Shown: positions 1 through 11,756 of the stretch, one piece after another | Layout of the letters: every line of letters begins with the position of its first letter | Numbering within the stretch: the first letter of the stretch is position 1 | DNA from: Porites lobata | Taxonomy: Eukaryota > Cnidaria > Anthozoa > Scleractinia > Poritidae | Direction of reading: 5' to 3' | DNA length: 64,000 bases | NCBI GenBank assembly: GCA_942486035.1 | Contig: CALNXK010000015.1 | Coordinates: forward strand, 612,001 to 676,000 | Notes under the pieces: generated by a model | What the model was told of the DNA's origin: nothing | The model's database searches: none | The model's input: only the letters and a program-made list of their open reading frames with translations | Program-made: the position numbers and the translations under genes

Positions 1-182
1 TGGAAATTCAGAATATCTCTAGGAGTAAATACTAGTTTTTAGCATTTAAAATAAGAGATTACACTCATATTACTAACGGTATAAGAGTCAACAAACTAGC
101 GATTTACCACAGCCATGTCGTCGATTCTGTATGGGTGTTTCGTCGGTAGATCCTTTTATCACTTTACTCTTTTTGATGCCAG

Positions 183-422
183 CAGCGCCAGTTGAATCGG
201 TGTAATGATAAAGCGTTATCTGACCGTTATCTGAAAAATGATACGCACAAACTTCTCAAGTTAATTTTAAGTATCAAAATCCGGACTTCTTTCGTTGAAA
301 ATCTCAGCTTAACCGAATTAAAAATTAGTCTTTCAGAGAAAGAGCTAGAGCGATATATATATGAAAAGAAACCAATTTCGTTGAAAGAACAACTTGAATT
401 TTTTTTAAATGAGAAATGGTAG
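183..422 (+). CDS. Possible 3'-terminal coding exon of a gene cut by the left window edge
   Basis: A pyrimidine-rich tract ending in a plausible AG acceptor at 181-182 is followed by an open frame of about 79 codons that ends at a TAG at 420-422. The peptide is hydrophilic and helix-like, rich in Lys, Glu and Leu (for example LTELKISLSEKELERY), which is more gene-like than the other short frames nearby. I see no ATG at the start, so it can only be a terminal exon of an upstream gene. I do not recognise the family, and no poly(A) signal is evident before the (TA)n tract at 480. It may be a chance frame. Confidence 0.3.
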   Translation, partial: QRQLNRCNDKALSDRYLKNDTHKLLKLILSIKIRTSFVENLSLTELKISLSEKELERYIYEKKPISLKEQLEFFLNEKW

Positions 423-479
423 CAACCAGCAAGGTGAAAATGAGCGTCAGTGAACAGACAAGGGAACAGGAACACATGT

Positions 480-514
<35 letters not shown>

Positions 515-1086
515 CTGACTGGATTTATGAAAACATGGCTTCAGTGAGTGTCTAAAGGTCCTATGCTAGGAGCGTCCTTGGTACCAAGACTTTGACCCTC
601 CCCATCCATGACAATGGGTGACTGTCTGCACCTCCCACTGAGCTCTGCAATTACCATGATAATCATTCTCAGAAGAGGTTTGGTTCAGCTGGCTAGGGAA
701 AATTAAGACCAAGGTACTCGCCAGTCAAAGCCTGCACTGAACACTGCTGCTTACTGAAAGGGATGTGCCAAAACAGTCCCCTCCCTACCCCACTAGTTTT
801 GACCCCAAGGCCTGATCCACCCACCCACTGTTAGGGCAGTCCCTGGGCTATCCAGCTGTACCGACCAAGACAGCAACCTCCCCCCCTACATTTTTGCTCA
901 CCGGGCTGGCCTGGAGCCGGGCTTCGCCCGGCCGTAGGCGAAAACCCAGTGGCCACGTTTTAACAAAATCAGACAGATATATATATATATATATATACAC
1001 TTCACATTTTTGTTAGAATGACCTAAGGTTTGCTTGCAGATTATTTTCCCCCAAATCACCCAGCCCTTCCGCTGTGCCTACTGTTA
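423..1086. repeat. Gene-free interval bounded by two (TA)n tracts
   Basis: The tracts at about 480-514 and 977-1001 are nearly pure TA. Just inside them are short inverted segments (ATCTGACT on the left, AATCAGACAG on the right). This suggests one interspersed element of about 500 bp. It also contains a perfect GC hairpin, CCGGGCTTCGCCCGG, at 917-931. I see no coding region. The 3' UTR of the minus-strand J-protein gene that ends at 1087 should start here, but I find no clear poly(A) signal. Confidence 0.5.
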
Positions 1087-4000
1087 TCACAAATCTAAAC
1101 TACCTTTTTCTTTTTGTTTCTTTGATTTTTCTCTTTGCAAATTCCCGCTGCCACTTGAGGACGAACTGTCGCCAGGGTCACCACCAGGTGAACAGGTCGC
1201 AGGACCAGCGGCGTTTGTCAAAACAACTTTCTTTGCGTTGATTCGTGGAGGATTAAAAGGTTTCACAGCCGGGTTTATTATTTTCTCGCGAAAAACAAAG
1301 AAATTTGGAGAGAGCGACACCCTGCTAAAATCGCTTTCCATTCTGAGAGTAACTTTGCGTGTCATTGGTGTCAAAGTTACGCCTCCGTAGATGCGTTCTC
1401 CGTCCTCACAGTGGCAGACAGCCGGCACCCAATAGCACTCATTGGCCAAATCAGTGGACTGAAGGTACTCCTTGCAATTCTGCTTCAACGTAGAAACTGA
1501 TTTTCGATACTGTCTTAGTCTCATTGCAAGCTCATTGACCGTTTTCTGTTTAATCTGCGAAACAGATGGGACACGATTACGCGCTAATTGTTGTGCAATC
1601 ACACTCGAATCACCAAAACGCACCCAATGGTAAATCTCTTGGTAAGAGCCTGGAATGTTGCCCCTTAGATGGAATATTCCAGCTTTTTCTTCATCGCTAC
1701 CTAACCAGAACTGCAAAGCTAAGTTACACCATATTTTATCCAGTTTTTCTTGGCTCTCTCTCTGAACTTGTTGTATCTCTGACGCGTAGATTTCACCATA
1801 CCATGCATCCATCTCCTGACTCTCGTGCCGTCTTAGTTGTTCCTCCAAATATCTTTCAAATTCTGTGACAAAAGCTCCCAGGAATTGAACTTTGCAAAGT
1901 TCCTTCAGCCGCAAGAATTCAGGAAAATACTTTCCGATCTGATCATAATGTTTAGTAAAGTCAGCAACAAACTGTCCTTCCGGGCTGTCAGGATCTGGCC
2001 TAAGAACGTCTTGGTCTTGCAGTTCTCCATCCTGCGAGTGAAACACGGGCTTGCAGCGAACGGTCATGTTGACATCTCCAAACAACCAAAGTACTGAATC
2101 GTCGTTTTCTTGGACATCGTACTCCATGGCGTCTGCTTGTATCCACAATCGATGAGCTCGGCTAAGAGATGGACCTCGACTGGGTATGGACAAAAGGACT
2201 TTCTGTAACTCATTAGGGAGGCCCTTTAATAAACCTTTATGGACCGGACGCTTATGAAAAGGAGGATACGATGAAATCTCAAACCCAGTGCTCAACTGCT
2301 TTAGAAGGTAGTCGGTGTGGAACAGTGTGTTTAGGAATCTGCTTGCTTGCAATCCCTTTGGCCCAAAAATCTGCTTAAAGAAAGGATGAAACCGCGTCTC
2401 CTGGGGGGTCACTGGTTCCAAGCTGAAAAAACATCCTGGAGAATCTATGGTAAATCCAATCGCAATATCTTGCAAGCATAAGAGTGAGGGTAACCGCCCT
2501 GTTTGCTTTCTTGTTAGTGGCTTGATGCTAAAGTTATGCTTGTTGATTTTAAGACCAACAAGTTGATGGATACCACTTGAAGCAACAGGTTCTAACAGTT
2601 GGTGGTCACTAACAACCCAACCTTCGCTATCCAGTGGAACCAGATTCCATTGGAGAAGCTGCTGGACACCATCCCATGAACAGTCCTCCGCATGTAACAA
2701 CTCAGTCATTGCAGTCAAGCGAAGGCCATCTCCATCTTGTAGCTCACATCGCTTTAGCAACTGATTCTCATAATTATGGTAGCGCAGTATAGCTTCCGAC
2801 ACAGGTCTCATCTGAAGTGGCAGTTCATCCTGGAGCGTTAAAAGATACTCAGAGTATAGTTCTTCTGACATTACGTGCAAAATAACAGATTCGGTTGGTG
2901 AAACAACTGGCATTTTGTGCAATGGACAAAGACGCCCAGAAGCGACCAGCCAGTTCAAATGCTCTCCAATGTTTGTAGCGTCGTCTTGGCTTCCAAAGGG
3001 TGCCTTGCAGGAAGCATAAAATTGGAGTCCCAACACCATTCTTGCCACATAGTACTGCAGATGTGGGTGGATGCCAAACTCGAAGGACAGTGCAGCTGCT
3101 AGGTTGGTGAGTCTCAGGATCATTTTTTTACACGAATACTGTACTGTATCGTCTGAATTGGGTAATGACATTTGCCTTGCAAACCACTGCGCAGAAGTAA
3201 TCAATGTCACTAAAAGTTGAGGGGCAGTCTTACATGCAAAAATAAGGTCATAGTAAAAAAAGGCAACTTTAACCGGGGGCCATTTCTTGGTCTCCATAAG
3301 CTTCTTCACAGCCAATTCGTATTTTAGGAACATCTTCATATCGACACCTTCCACAATAACGCCTTCCCAGCATCTGGCCTCTATGTCTGGTGGTACGAGG
3401 ATGTCATCCTCAGCAAGATGAAGACACTGCAGAAAGTTGGTGGGGGTAATTTCATGCAATGTATCGAGAGGTAAACTGTGACTTCCTTTTAATAACTGAC
3501 ATGTGAAATGGATTACGAAGTGGAAAATCTGTTCTTTGCTACCATTCCCCAGAAACAGCGAATAACCAGTCCACAATATATCCGCCATTTGACCAACAGC
3601 ACCTGTAGGGTACTTCTTGAATGTTAACGTCGTTTTTGCAAGTCGTAACAACAGTATACCGTATTGACTGTAAGTCTCTGGTTTCTCTTTTGACAGCCGA
3701 TGTAGACACATATCTTTGTCATCTTCATCCATGTCTTGTAGGAGGATGAATATCTTGACCAAGGAACCTTCTTTTATGGCTGCAATCAGGTGTGACAGTA
3801 GCTTTCTAATTCTTTCCTTCGTGACTCTTTCATGGACCTCAAAGCAACGCAGTCGACCACTCATTGCCTCTATCTTTAGTTCATGGAACGTATTTCCACT
3901 TTCATCGGAAAACTGCGCAGCATATTGGATCGCCTCCTGATACTTGTCAGCTTTCTTTAACAAATCGGAGTCGTCAGCATCATCAGCTATTTTCGTAAGG

Positions 4001-7000
4001 GACTCAGCAACCAGTTTCTGAAGCTCCTTAGCATTTTCCCTCGAGAGGTTAGTTGTGCGAAGTACTTCTTTGACATGGCGAACCAGCCGTTCATGTTTGT
4101 TACAATAAAAGAGTGCCCGAGATTGCATAATGAAGACCATTTCTGATGGATTCAGCTCATTAAACAAGTCGTATGTCGCTAGTACGGCTTCCAAGTACTT
4201 TTTATCTGTTGCCAACAGGAACTGACCGTGTACCCGCCATGTTGCTGCCTCTCTTGAATTGAAAGTGGTTAGACAGGTTTTACACATTGTTCTTAAATCG
4301 TACGAGCCACTTGTGGCGATTTTTCTCTTAACGTTGGATAGACAGTCCGAGCAAAATGTGCTCTTACAGGAGAAACATGTACCAAAAGATATTGAAAAGG
4401 AAAAAAAGGGAAAACGTCTTCTTCCACATTGATGACATACATACCTCGACCCGATTTGGTCGCCACCGCATTTTCTGAACTCAACAGCACATGTTGGAAT
4501 GATTGGACTCAGTTGCTTAATAGCTGAGTTTTTAGAAAAGGGCTCTACATTTTGAAAGCCAAAGTATTGAAGAACTTGGTTCAATTCACTGTCAGACAAA
4601 CTTGAAAGGTCATACATTGGAATTTCTGTGGCAGGTGGATGCGCTGGAACCTTTTTCTTCGGTGGACGAACAAGAGATTGGTTAAGGATCTTAACAACAG
4701 CCTTTGCTGAGGGAGCAGAGGACTTCTGGGTGTTTATTGGACTTGCAGAGAAGCACGTTCCAAGGTTAGCTGGTGCTGGAAAAGCCGTCTCTGTTGAATT
4801 CGGTCTCTTTTTTCGATTTTCCATTAACGGATATAGCCTAGGCAAATCGATGGTAACGAATTTTTTAAGCACTTCTTCAAGGGCATTTAAAAATTCTTCT
4901 CTATCTGGAGATTTCTTAATTCCACCATCGTACTCTTTTAAGGCTGCATTGAATTCCTCTATCAAAGGACTTATGTGCCCCATTCCCCTGAGGCATTTTG
5001 ATCCCACCCTTGATTTTGCTTTCACACAAATACTGCATAAAAGGGGTAAGGCGTTCCTCTTGTAAACATCGTTGTCAACCAATCCTTCATCTAGATTTTG
5101 GCGCTCTTTAGGATCCAAGAGAACACATTTGGCCTCATTTAGAAGCTGCATTTCTTTGGTAGCCCTGAGTTTATCCTCTGGGTTCTTGTCTGGGTGAAGT
5201 TCAAGTGCTCTAACACGGAAGGCACGACAAATTTCCTCGTTCGAAGCATTTTCATTTAGATCTAAAAGCTTTGTTCATGTAAAGGAAATAAAAAGAGTAA
5301 AACGAACAATATGAGGTAAGCAGAATATTTCCGCTGTCTAACATATAAAAGGTTAGATTACACAGCTTTTGGAGTCACGCCAGGTCAAGGGTGCCCACCT
5401 ACAGATTCCATTAATTCATCGATTACTTGAAAAATGAAACAGTTGTTGCTGCAACCAGTAGTAAATTCAAATTTGCATTCCTGCAAGCAGCATTAGCTTT
5501 GATTTTTTTACGATGCCTTTTTGCAGTCAGTCAGATTGAACAGTCTTTGAATAGATAACATTGCTTTGAAGACATTAACGTACATTTACATCAAATTCAA
5601 GAAAACTGAGCAGGTAGAAATTTCAGAACTACCTCGCGTGGGAATTCGCTGTTCCTCACCGGCACAGGAATTAAGAGATGAATCTGAAATCTACATCCAC
5701 CATCGAATTCAATTCATTAATGGAATTTTAGGGGTACGCTTGACCTGGGCTTTACTGCAAAGGTTGGTTGTGGTTTCTCATAGTGACATGTTTATGTGCT
5801 GCTTTACTGTACGTCTGCTACTCTAATTGTTAACTCTCTAATTAAACAGCCGTACATGAAACGTTTTTAGCTTATATTTAGTTTGCCAATTTGTTCATCG
5901 TCGAGTTAATTATGGAAAATCATATCCAAGAATGCTATGTCTATTAATGATTTCACAACAAATTACAGTACCTTTAAACACCTTTTTAAGCATACCTACT
6001 TGGTACTATTGCGAGTAGGACTGAAAACTTGGAAAATCATTTAGATGTTTAACATTTTGAGAACGGACTAGACTGTTCACAGTCCCCTAGTTTTTCGTGA
6101 GATCGTTGAGATATAGCGCGTCTTACTGTTAATGACGGCCATCTTGATTTCCAAATGTACCGAGAGGGCTGGCAGCCCCCCGCCCCCTAAGTAGTTTTGA
6201 CACTCATGCAAGATGGCAGCCCGTAAAGCAACGCGCTCGATCTCGACGATCTTACGGAAAAATAGAGGACTGTGAACAGTCTAAGAACGGACGTTTTTAT
6301 TTTGTGCTGTTGGAGGGGCTTCACAGGCCCACTTCAATTACTTCGAAACCGCCAATGATGCAGCCAGATTATGTACCCGTCATTTCTAACATCGAGGCAT
6401 AGCTTGATTGACACAATGACGTAATTTGACGTCATTATGGCCAGTATGAGACCTTGAAAATTCTCCAAATCGCTCTCCTCCGTAACGTTTTTCAGAAAAG
6501 GAAGCAGTATTTTGATCCCGGGTTTTGATTTCTCTCTCTCACGAGATGCGAACTCGACCGTGTCACGATTGAAATGAGGCACATAAACAGTTTTACCCAT
6601 GAACCTTTGTGGGTCGTGAAGCACACCGCCTGGGTCGACTGCGAATTGAAAGACACCCCTGACAGTTGATTTTGGCGCCAGACGTTAACGACTCAGGTCA
6701 AGTGGCTTTGTTTGCAAAAACCAAAAGGGTGAACTCACGTGGTCACATTTAGCCTGTTACAGGCTCCAAGATAGTGCGGAAAGCGCATCCAGAAAACTTG
6801 CGCGAGACCCACGGGGAAGCTGGGGAGAGACGGGTAAGTGGAGCCTTTAAGCATTGTCTTCAATACATCATTCCGGTATACCAGCTCCTGGTATATCCTG
6901 TGATTTGATTTTTATGAGAGCCCCACTGAAAACCGCCTTGGCGAGTTGGGCTCCCTCTATAAATATTATTATTATTATTATTATTATATTATTATTATTA

Positions 7001-10000
7001 TTTGTCAATTTTGACTGTTTACGTCAACCGCGTCAATAGGGACTTAACGACCCAACAATGCGATCGCAACGAGAACGTAAAAAACTGTATTAATAAGCAA
7101 AACAACAACTTCGCGCGTGCATCACATTACATTTCTTTGCCGGTTTTGCACGACTATGAAATGAAACTGCCTAATATCGTGTTTTATGGAGAACGGAAAC
7201 AAGTAACGACGAAATTATATATATATTTGTTCTGAAATGGGATAGGGTCGCTTGGAATTCAACTTTAGGAGGGTCCTTAATGATCCCCAACCGCAAATGA
7301 TCCGGCTCCCTGACCGCAAATGATCCCCAGAACGGACCGCAAATGATACTCGACAGTAAATGATCCCCAACATGGACCGCAAATGATCCCGTGAAAAAAT
7401 TGAGCAAAGAAATGGATCTTAGTTGGATGTTGGATGAAGAATGGGGCTGTTTACAACGTAACCTGCGAGGAAAAAAAGAGAAATTTCTTTTCGCCTTTTA
7501 TTAAAGAGAAAGGGAAGGAGGATGCCAGATCACAGGTTATTACATATACAACGCGAAAAAAAAATTGAAAAAAACTGAAAAGGATATGGTATAAACCTTA
7601 CTTCTTCCTTTGGCAATTGCTTCAAATTTTCGTTCCGTCGCTATAAAAATTGAAGACAGCAAAGGACGCTACGCAGAAATAACTCTATTATTTTAACGCC
7701 TAATAGCTCAACTTGTCTTCTGAGGAAGACAACGCTGCTACAGGCTACGTCACATTCTTTTCGCATTAATGGCGTGGTTTTACACGCGTCAGAGGGGTCA
7801 AAGTTTTCATAGAGCGATTTTCGTATGACCTTGAAAAATGGTTTCGGCAAATGTTCGACATTTGTTTTATCAGCGAGTGGATGAAAAGATCAAAACATGG
7901 AAGAAAACCCTAATATGGAGAAGGCATTGTTCGATTGGCCAATCTTGTTGCAGCATGACGTCAAAGCGAAGTATCGATTTATTTCTAGTTCTCGGGCATG
8001 AAGTTTTTCACCCGAGCGTCCGCTTAACCAACCAAGATCCACGCGCTTTACTATCCCCTCGATAAACCAATCAAATCGCTTTAATTCCGTTCGCTTGTTG
8101 TTTCTGTTTCGTTCGAGCGTTTTCATTTCATGGTCATACGAAAATCGTTCTGTAGCGCTGAAAGGCTGAAACCGAAAGGACTTTCATCGATTGACTTTCC
8201 ACGAACGAAAATATAATCTTTTTGTTGACAGAGAACACCATTACGCATTTTACTTGACTTGGCCTATCTTTGGCCTATCAAACGCTCAGGAATGTTACCC
8301 CATGAGTTTACCTTTTTCGCTTGACAAACAAAGCCACGTGACTCGAATCGTTAACGTCTGGCGCCAAATCAGCTGTCTACCTGTTTCGGTAGTATTTGTA
8401 GCCTTTACATTTACTCCTTACAACAATCTGATAGAAAATTTACCGTAAGGTGTTTACTTTCTTTGAGGACAGACATAAGAAAGCAATATCCTTTTTCGAT
8501 ACTAACTTTTCGATACTAATATCCTATTTCGATACTAACAACTATAACTCTTTAACCTTCACAAAATGTGAGGTACGTCTTCAGGTGATGTACAGTGCAT
8601 ACACCACAAATTATAAACGTTACAACAGCTTAAAATTTTTTTGAAAAAACAGACAAACCACTTTTTTCAGCGAGAATAGGAAGTGTAAACAAACGCATAA
8701 CTTCATTTAAAAGGTATTTAGGGCACGAGTTATGAAAAAAGGAGTAGCTCACTGCAAAATTACTGAATGGCAAGTAATGGATAAGAAAAAAGATAAATTA
8801 ACCCTCAGAAGTACACGCAATTTCATACCCCCACTGTGGTACAAGGGGGAGGGGGGTGGATGGAACCCCTCCCCGGATATGTTGCAGTATTTTAAAACGA
8901 TTTTACCTTTAGTGGAAAGCCTTTGATATTCTTAACAAGATCTTAGAAGAGGTATATTTTAGGGGTGGTGGCGCTGCTGGAGGCCTGTGACGTCACCAAT
9001 AATGGACGCCATCTTGGCAGCCATCTTGAATTTTACGAAGAATTAGAAATCAGGTTAAAACCGCGAGAAATCGTAATTTTTTGTGCTTTACATGACAAAT
9101 AACACATAAATAAGCACGTTGAATGATTTTAGCCACAAGATTCACTTTTATTTTTGAAAGAAGTTGACAAAACATGTATTTTCACCCAAAATTCGCTTGA
9201 CCACCTGCTACTTTTGACGTCATATCTCGTAACCATAGCAACTATCACTAAACTTGTCTCAAAATGTGCGCGAGGGATGAATGAACAGCTACTGAAAACG
9301 TACTGATGTTTTATCCTCTAGGAAAAAACTCAGAGCCCCCCCCCCCTCACCCCCCTTGTACGTCCGAGGCCTAAGATTCACGTTTACCGAAAAAGGCAAA
9401 TGTCAGACTAAAGTTGAGAATTTCTCAGAATAGAAAATAAGCGGATAAAAACAGCCCCGAACGATTCCTATGGTTAAAACTGGCATAAAAACTACTTATT
9501 TTTGTGTAGAAGCAGTAGAGAGTAAACTGAAAATAAGGGGAAAACTTGGTCACGAGGTATAAATTCACGTCTGCCGTTTTATGTGATTCTTAATCTCTCT
9601 AATGAATAACAACTGAAAGGGAACATGTACAAAAGCAACACTTTAGAAAGAAAGACGAGTAGCCCCTCTGAAGTGTGTAGTGTTTCTGTATTCTTGTTAT
9701 CCGCGGAATGCGATAATCATTAGATAACCAGTAATTATTAGTTACCACACCCTAACCGCAAATTATAGTGAGAGATTATTGTACATATGAATAGCTGATT
9801 TTGTTGTAATAAAGGAGTTGTGTAAAGCACCTGATCCAGTTTGTACTGTATAGTAGTACTTCGAACCCGAATACACAACAACGTGTTTCTAAAAAAATTA
9901 ATATAATCTGGGTGAGCCGTCCACCGTTTTTTTTTTTTTTCGACGGAGGACTCTCATTCCTTAATTGGGTGCCACAGGCAGCGCATTAAAAAGGGAGATG

Positions 10001-10184
10001 CTTGCAGTCTACCACCTAACCAACTAACTTAAAGTATTAAAAAGGGAGATGCTTGCAGTCTACCACCTAACCAACTAACTTAAAGTATAGCAATACAGAT
10101 TGGAGTTGCTGAGGGATACAACAGTGAATATACCTGATAATAGCTAGAAATGTGATGAGAATCATTCGGCCTTGCAGATGCCAT
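1087..10184 (-). CDS. J-domain protein with FYVE-like zinc finger and helical-repeat body, about 1410 aa
   Basis: Probably an Hsp70 co-chaperone. Coding exons are 10134-10184 and 5268-1087, joined in phase 0, for 17 + 1393 codons. The junction rebuilds an N-terminal J domain (residues about 14-78) with HPD at 42-44, then ALL-helical KRQ-type features ending near PKERQNLD. Residues 295-349 hold an eight-cysteine CX2C...CX2CX4CX2C...CX2C finger of FYVE/treble-clef type, starting CHQC and ending CKTC. TPR-like helices follow at about 355-500, then a long domain I do not recognise. The tail is low-complexity Ser and then Lys/Glu-rich. There is no signal peptide or membrane span. The acceptor is placed after AACAAAG because it keeps the J-domain frame; an AG 7 bases on would break it. 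The 4.9-kb intron holds MITEs. The ATG at 10184 is the first in-frame Met, but the frame stays open upstream in that exon, so the start is uncertain. A second J-protein gene lies at 26480. Confidence 0.8.
6069..6283. mobile_element. 215-bp palindromic MITE with 9-bp target duplication, Mutator-like
   Basis: The ends form a long inverted repeat beginning TAGACTGTTCACAGTCC. An exact 9-bp duplication, AGAACGGAC, lies at 6060-6068 and 6284-6292. Nine-base duplications are typical of Mutator-like elements. It sits in the large intron of the J-domain gene and has no coding capacity. The related ending CCGTGAACAGGCTAG near 10773 may be a remnant of the same family. Confidence 0.8.
7262..7396. repeat. 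Minisatellite of GACCGCAAATGATCCC units
   Basis: About five imperfect copies of a 20-30 base unit with the core CGCAAATGATCC(CC) occur head to tail. Spacers differ slightly (CAGAACG, CAACATG). It lies inside the 6654-8395 element and has no coding role that I can see. Confidence 0.75.
7810..8154. mobile_element. Palindromic MITE with ends AGCGATTTTCGTATGACC
   Basis: The left end (GCGATTTTCGTATGACCTTG) and right end (CATGGTCATACGAAAATCG) are inverted copies, flanked by TA on both sides. It is about 345 bp with no coding frame and is nested in the 6654-8395 element. The TA flanks suggest a Tc1/mariner-type origin, but this is weak. Confidence 0.6.
8396..9984. other. Gene-free intron sequence with an inverted G-run/C-run pair
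   Basis: This is part of the J-domain gene intron. A G-rich stretch (TACAAGGGGGAGGGGGG, near 8841) and its inverse (CCCCCCTTGTACG, near 9352) suggest a decayed element of about 530 bp. It contains the paired phrases GACGCCATCTTGG and GCAGCCATCTTGAA. A run of 14 T near 9927 precedes the tandem duplication. I see no exon here. Confidence 0.4.
9985..10086. repeat. Exact 51-bp tandem duplication
   Basis: Two identical head-to-tail copies of a 51-base unit begin ATTAAAAAGGGAGATGC, at 9985-10035 and 10036-10086. No difference is seen between the copies, so the duplication is recent or is an assembly artefact. It lies 48 bases inside the intron from the donor of the J-gene 5' exon. Confidence 0.9.
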
Positions 10185-10239
10185 TAGAAATCCTTCCTCG
10201 CGGTCTTTCTCTTGTACCTTTTCAGTGTACGAAATGAAA
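10134..10239 (-). CDS. 5' exon of the J-domain gene, supplying the start codon
   Basis: The exon has a strong acceptor (TTTATTTCAG, a T-rich tract before 10239) and a CAG|GTATAT donor at 10134. The ATG at 10184-10182 opens 17 codons ending in SSYYQ. The next exon begins LLDLNENAS, so the splice completes the first helix of a J domain. That match at the joint is the main support for the model. The 55 bases before the ATG are also open in the same frame, so this may be an internal coding exon and not one with a 5' UTR. An exact 51-bp tandem duplication lies just past the donor (9985-10086). Confidence 0.72.
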
Positions 10240-10399
10240 CTGAAATAAAGAACAACAGCAACTCACCGTTTTGAATCTACATTGTAGGTTAATAGCTTAA
10301 AACAAGCACCTTGTACTTTAATTAGCGCCATATTTCCCGAGTATTTGGACAAAACGCGCGTGAAATGATTACCTAATTTCACCCGTCATCATATGATTA

Positions 10400-11756
10400 C
10401 ACATACGACCTGTGTCAAATTTTAGGCGTTGTTGTGCAGAGGCGGGCCTAACTGGCAAATTTTAACCTTACAAGTTCTTAAAAACCAAGTTCTTAGTCTC
10501 GGGTTTTTACTGTATACTTTACGTCTACGTGGCTTGGGTTTCTCTCAGTTTCTGTAAGGTGCACATAGAATTCCGAGAAATTTCGCACAAAAAATCGGTG
10601 AGGCGATAGCTTGTACACAGACGTTGTTTTAGTTTTCTTTTCGTTCTTTTCGAAAACATCGGCGAGCGCGCGCGAAGCCCTAGATAGAAAAATAACCTCC
10701 TTGCGCTGGCAGTCAATAAACCCCCCTCGGTTTTTGTGTTTTAACACGCGCGCTCGACGGACTTAGAAGAAATAGAGGCTCCGTGAACAGGCTAGTGCAC
10801 CAAATTTGAACAAACCAGCCATACTATTATGATGCCACGGAAATGATGGTGAATGGGGTCAAGATGTTAGGGTATGCATCTGTTTCCGTAATGCAACGTT
10901 TGCCCTCCCAAGTAGATAAGCATGAACCATAAGTTTTGAACATTACACGCTATACAGTAAACATGAACGACAGGGCATTTCCAAGCACTCTACTGGAGCA
11001 TTGGTCAGATAAATGTCCCCACCTCCGTCTCTCGCCGTCATAGACATAATTGCTCAAAAAATGTTCGATTTCGCTGTCAGTTTGTTTTATAATTCACGTA
11101 TGTAGTCCGATTTAAGAGAGCAATCTATGACCTGGGTGTAATCTATCAGCCAAGCACATGAGAAGCGACAAACCAAAGCACAGTTTTAAACCGTGCATGC
11201 TAAAAGAAAGGGGACCCGGAGGTCTCTAATATGGATGGCCATAGTAATTGCTACTCACAAAAGACACTCAAAAATTGGGATAGCATCGGTTGTAATAAGG
11301 TTTTTTATGTAGCCTCTAGAATATTTGCCCGCTTAAGGTCAGATCATTCCAAAATCCACGAACTGTAAGCTGATAGTCAAGTCACATTTGCTGAAATGGA
11401 CTTTATGATTTAGTTTAAAAATCCTCTAAATTTGAACAGGTTTATCAATTGAGCGCTTACCCTTTGCGAGAAGATTTCAATCATTCACCAACTGGGATCA
11501 ACCTGAAATCAGGAAAAGAGTAGGAGTTTTCATTGAACTGAAAAGTGGTGGCTTTCAATTCAGTCCGTCATGACTACCAATCCAAGTCACGAGACAATTC
11601 TCCTGTCTCTTAAAGGGACTAGATGAGTAAGTCTGTGCACTTATGTCATTCAAACTGATTATATCTGTCAAAGATTAAACCAGATGAGTGAGTCTGCGCA
11701 CTTACATTTTAGCTGATCAGAAACGGAGAAATATTTAAAAATGAATAATGAACAGT
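10400..11756. repeat. Copy A of a degenerate segmental duplication upstream of the J-domain gene
   Basis: Long stretches reappear in the same order and orientation near 17780-19575 and 20780-22165. Shared markers include GGCGTTG(T/C)TGTG(C/T)AGAGGCGG, GCATTGGTCAGATAAAT, ATCTATCAGCCAAGC(A/G)CATGAG, ATAGCATCGGTTGTAATAAGG and GAGAAGATTTCAATCATTC. Copy A is the one adjacent to the transcribed gene. It may hold the promoter and a 5' non-coding exon (11461-11502). The copia element interrupts it on the right. Confidence 0.7.
11461..11502 (-). other. Candidate 5' non-coding exon of the J-domain gene
   Basis: On the minus strand, an acceptor-like CTGATTTCAG is followed by 42 bases and a good donor, CAAAGG|GTAAGC. 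Splicing to 10239 would give a short upstream ORF that stops before the ATG at 10184, so this would be untranslated. The same exon-like block with its donor is kept in copies B (near 19390) and C (near 22020). Preservation of the donor in three diverged copies is suggestive, but no transcript evidence is available. Confidence 0.35.

Larger units (their letters stand above)
6654..8395. mobile_element. About 1.7-kb element with roughly 110-bp terminal inverted repeats
   Basis: The segment from about 6654 (containing GGCGCCAGACGTTAACGA) is repeated in reverse near 8270-8395 (TCGTTAACGTCTGGCGCC). The two share further blocks such as GTGGCTTTGTTTG. The interior has an (ATT)n tract at about 6966-7001, a minisatellite at 7262-7396 and a nested MITE at 7810-8154. 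No transposase frame is seen, so it is non-autonomous. The outer limits are approximate. Confidence 0.6.

Noticed and set aside
4293..5065. Long frames opposite the J-domain exon (such as 145 codons on the plus strand)
   Set aside because: They are antisense shadows of a confidently coding exon.
6334..6624. A 96-codon minus-strand frame in the J-gene intron
   Set aside because: It borders a MITE target site, has no splice signals that fit the J-domain frame and resembles no family I know.
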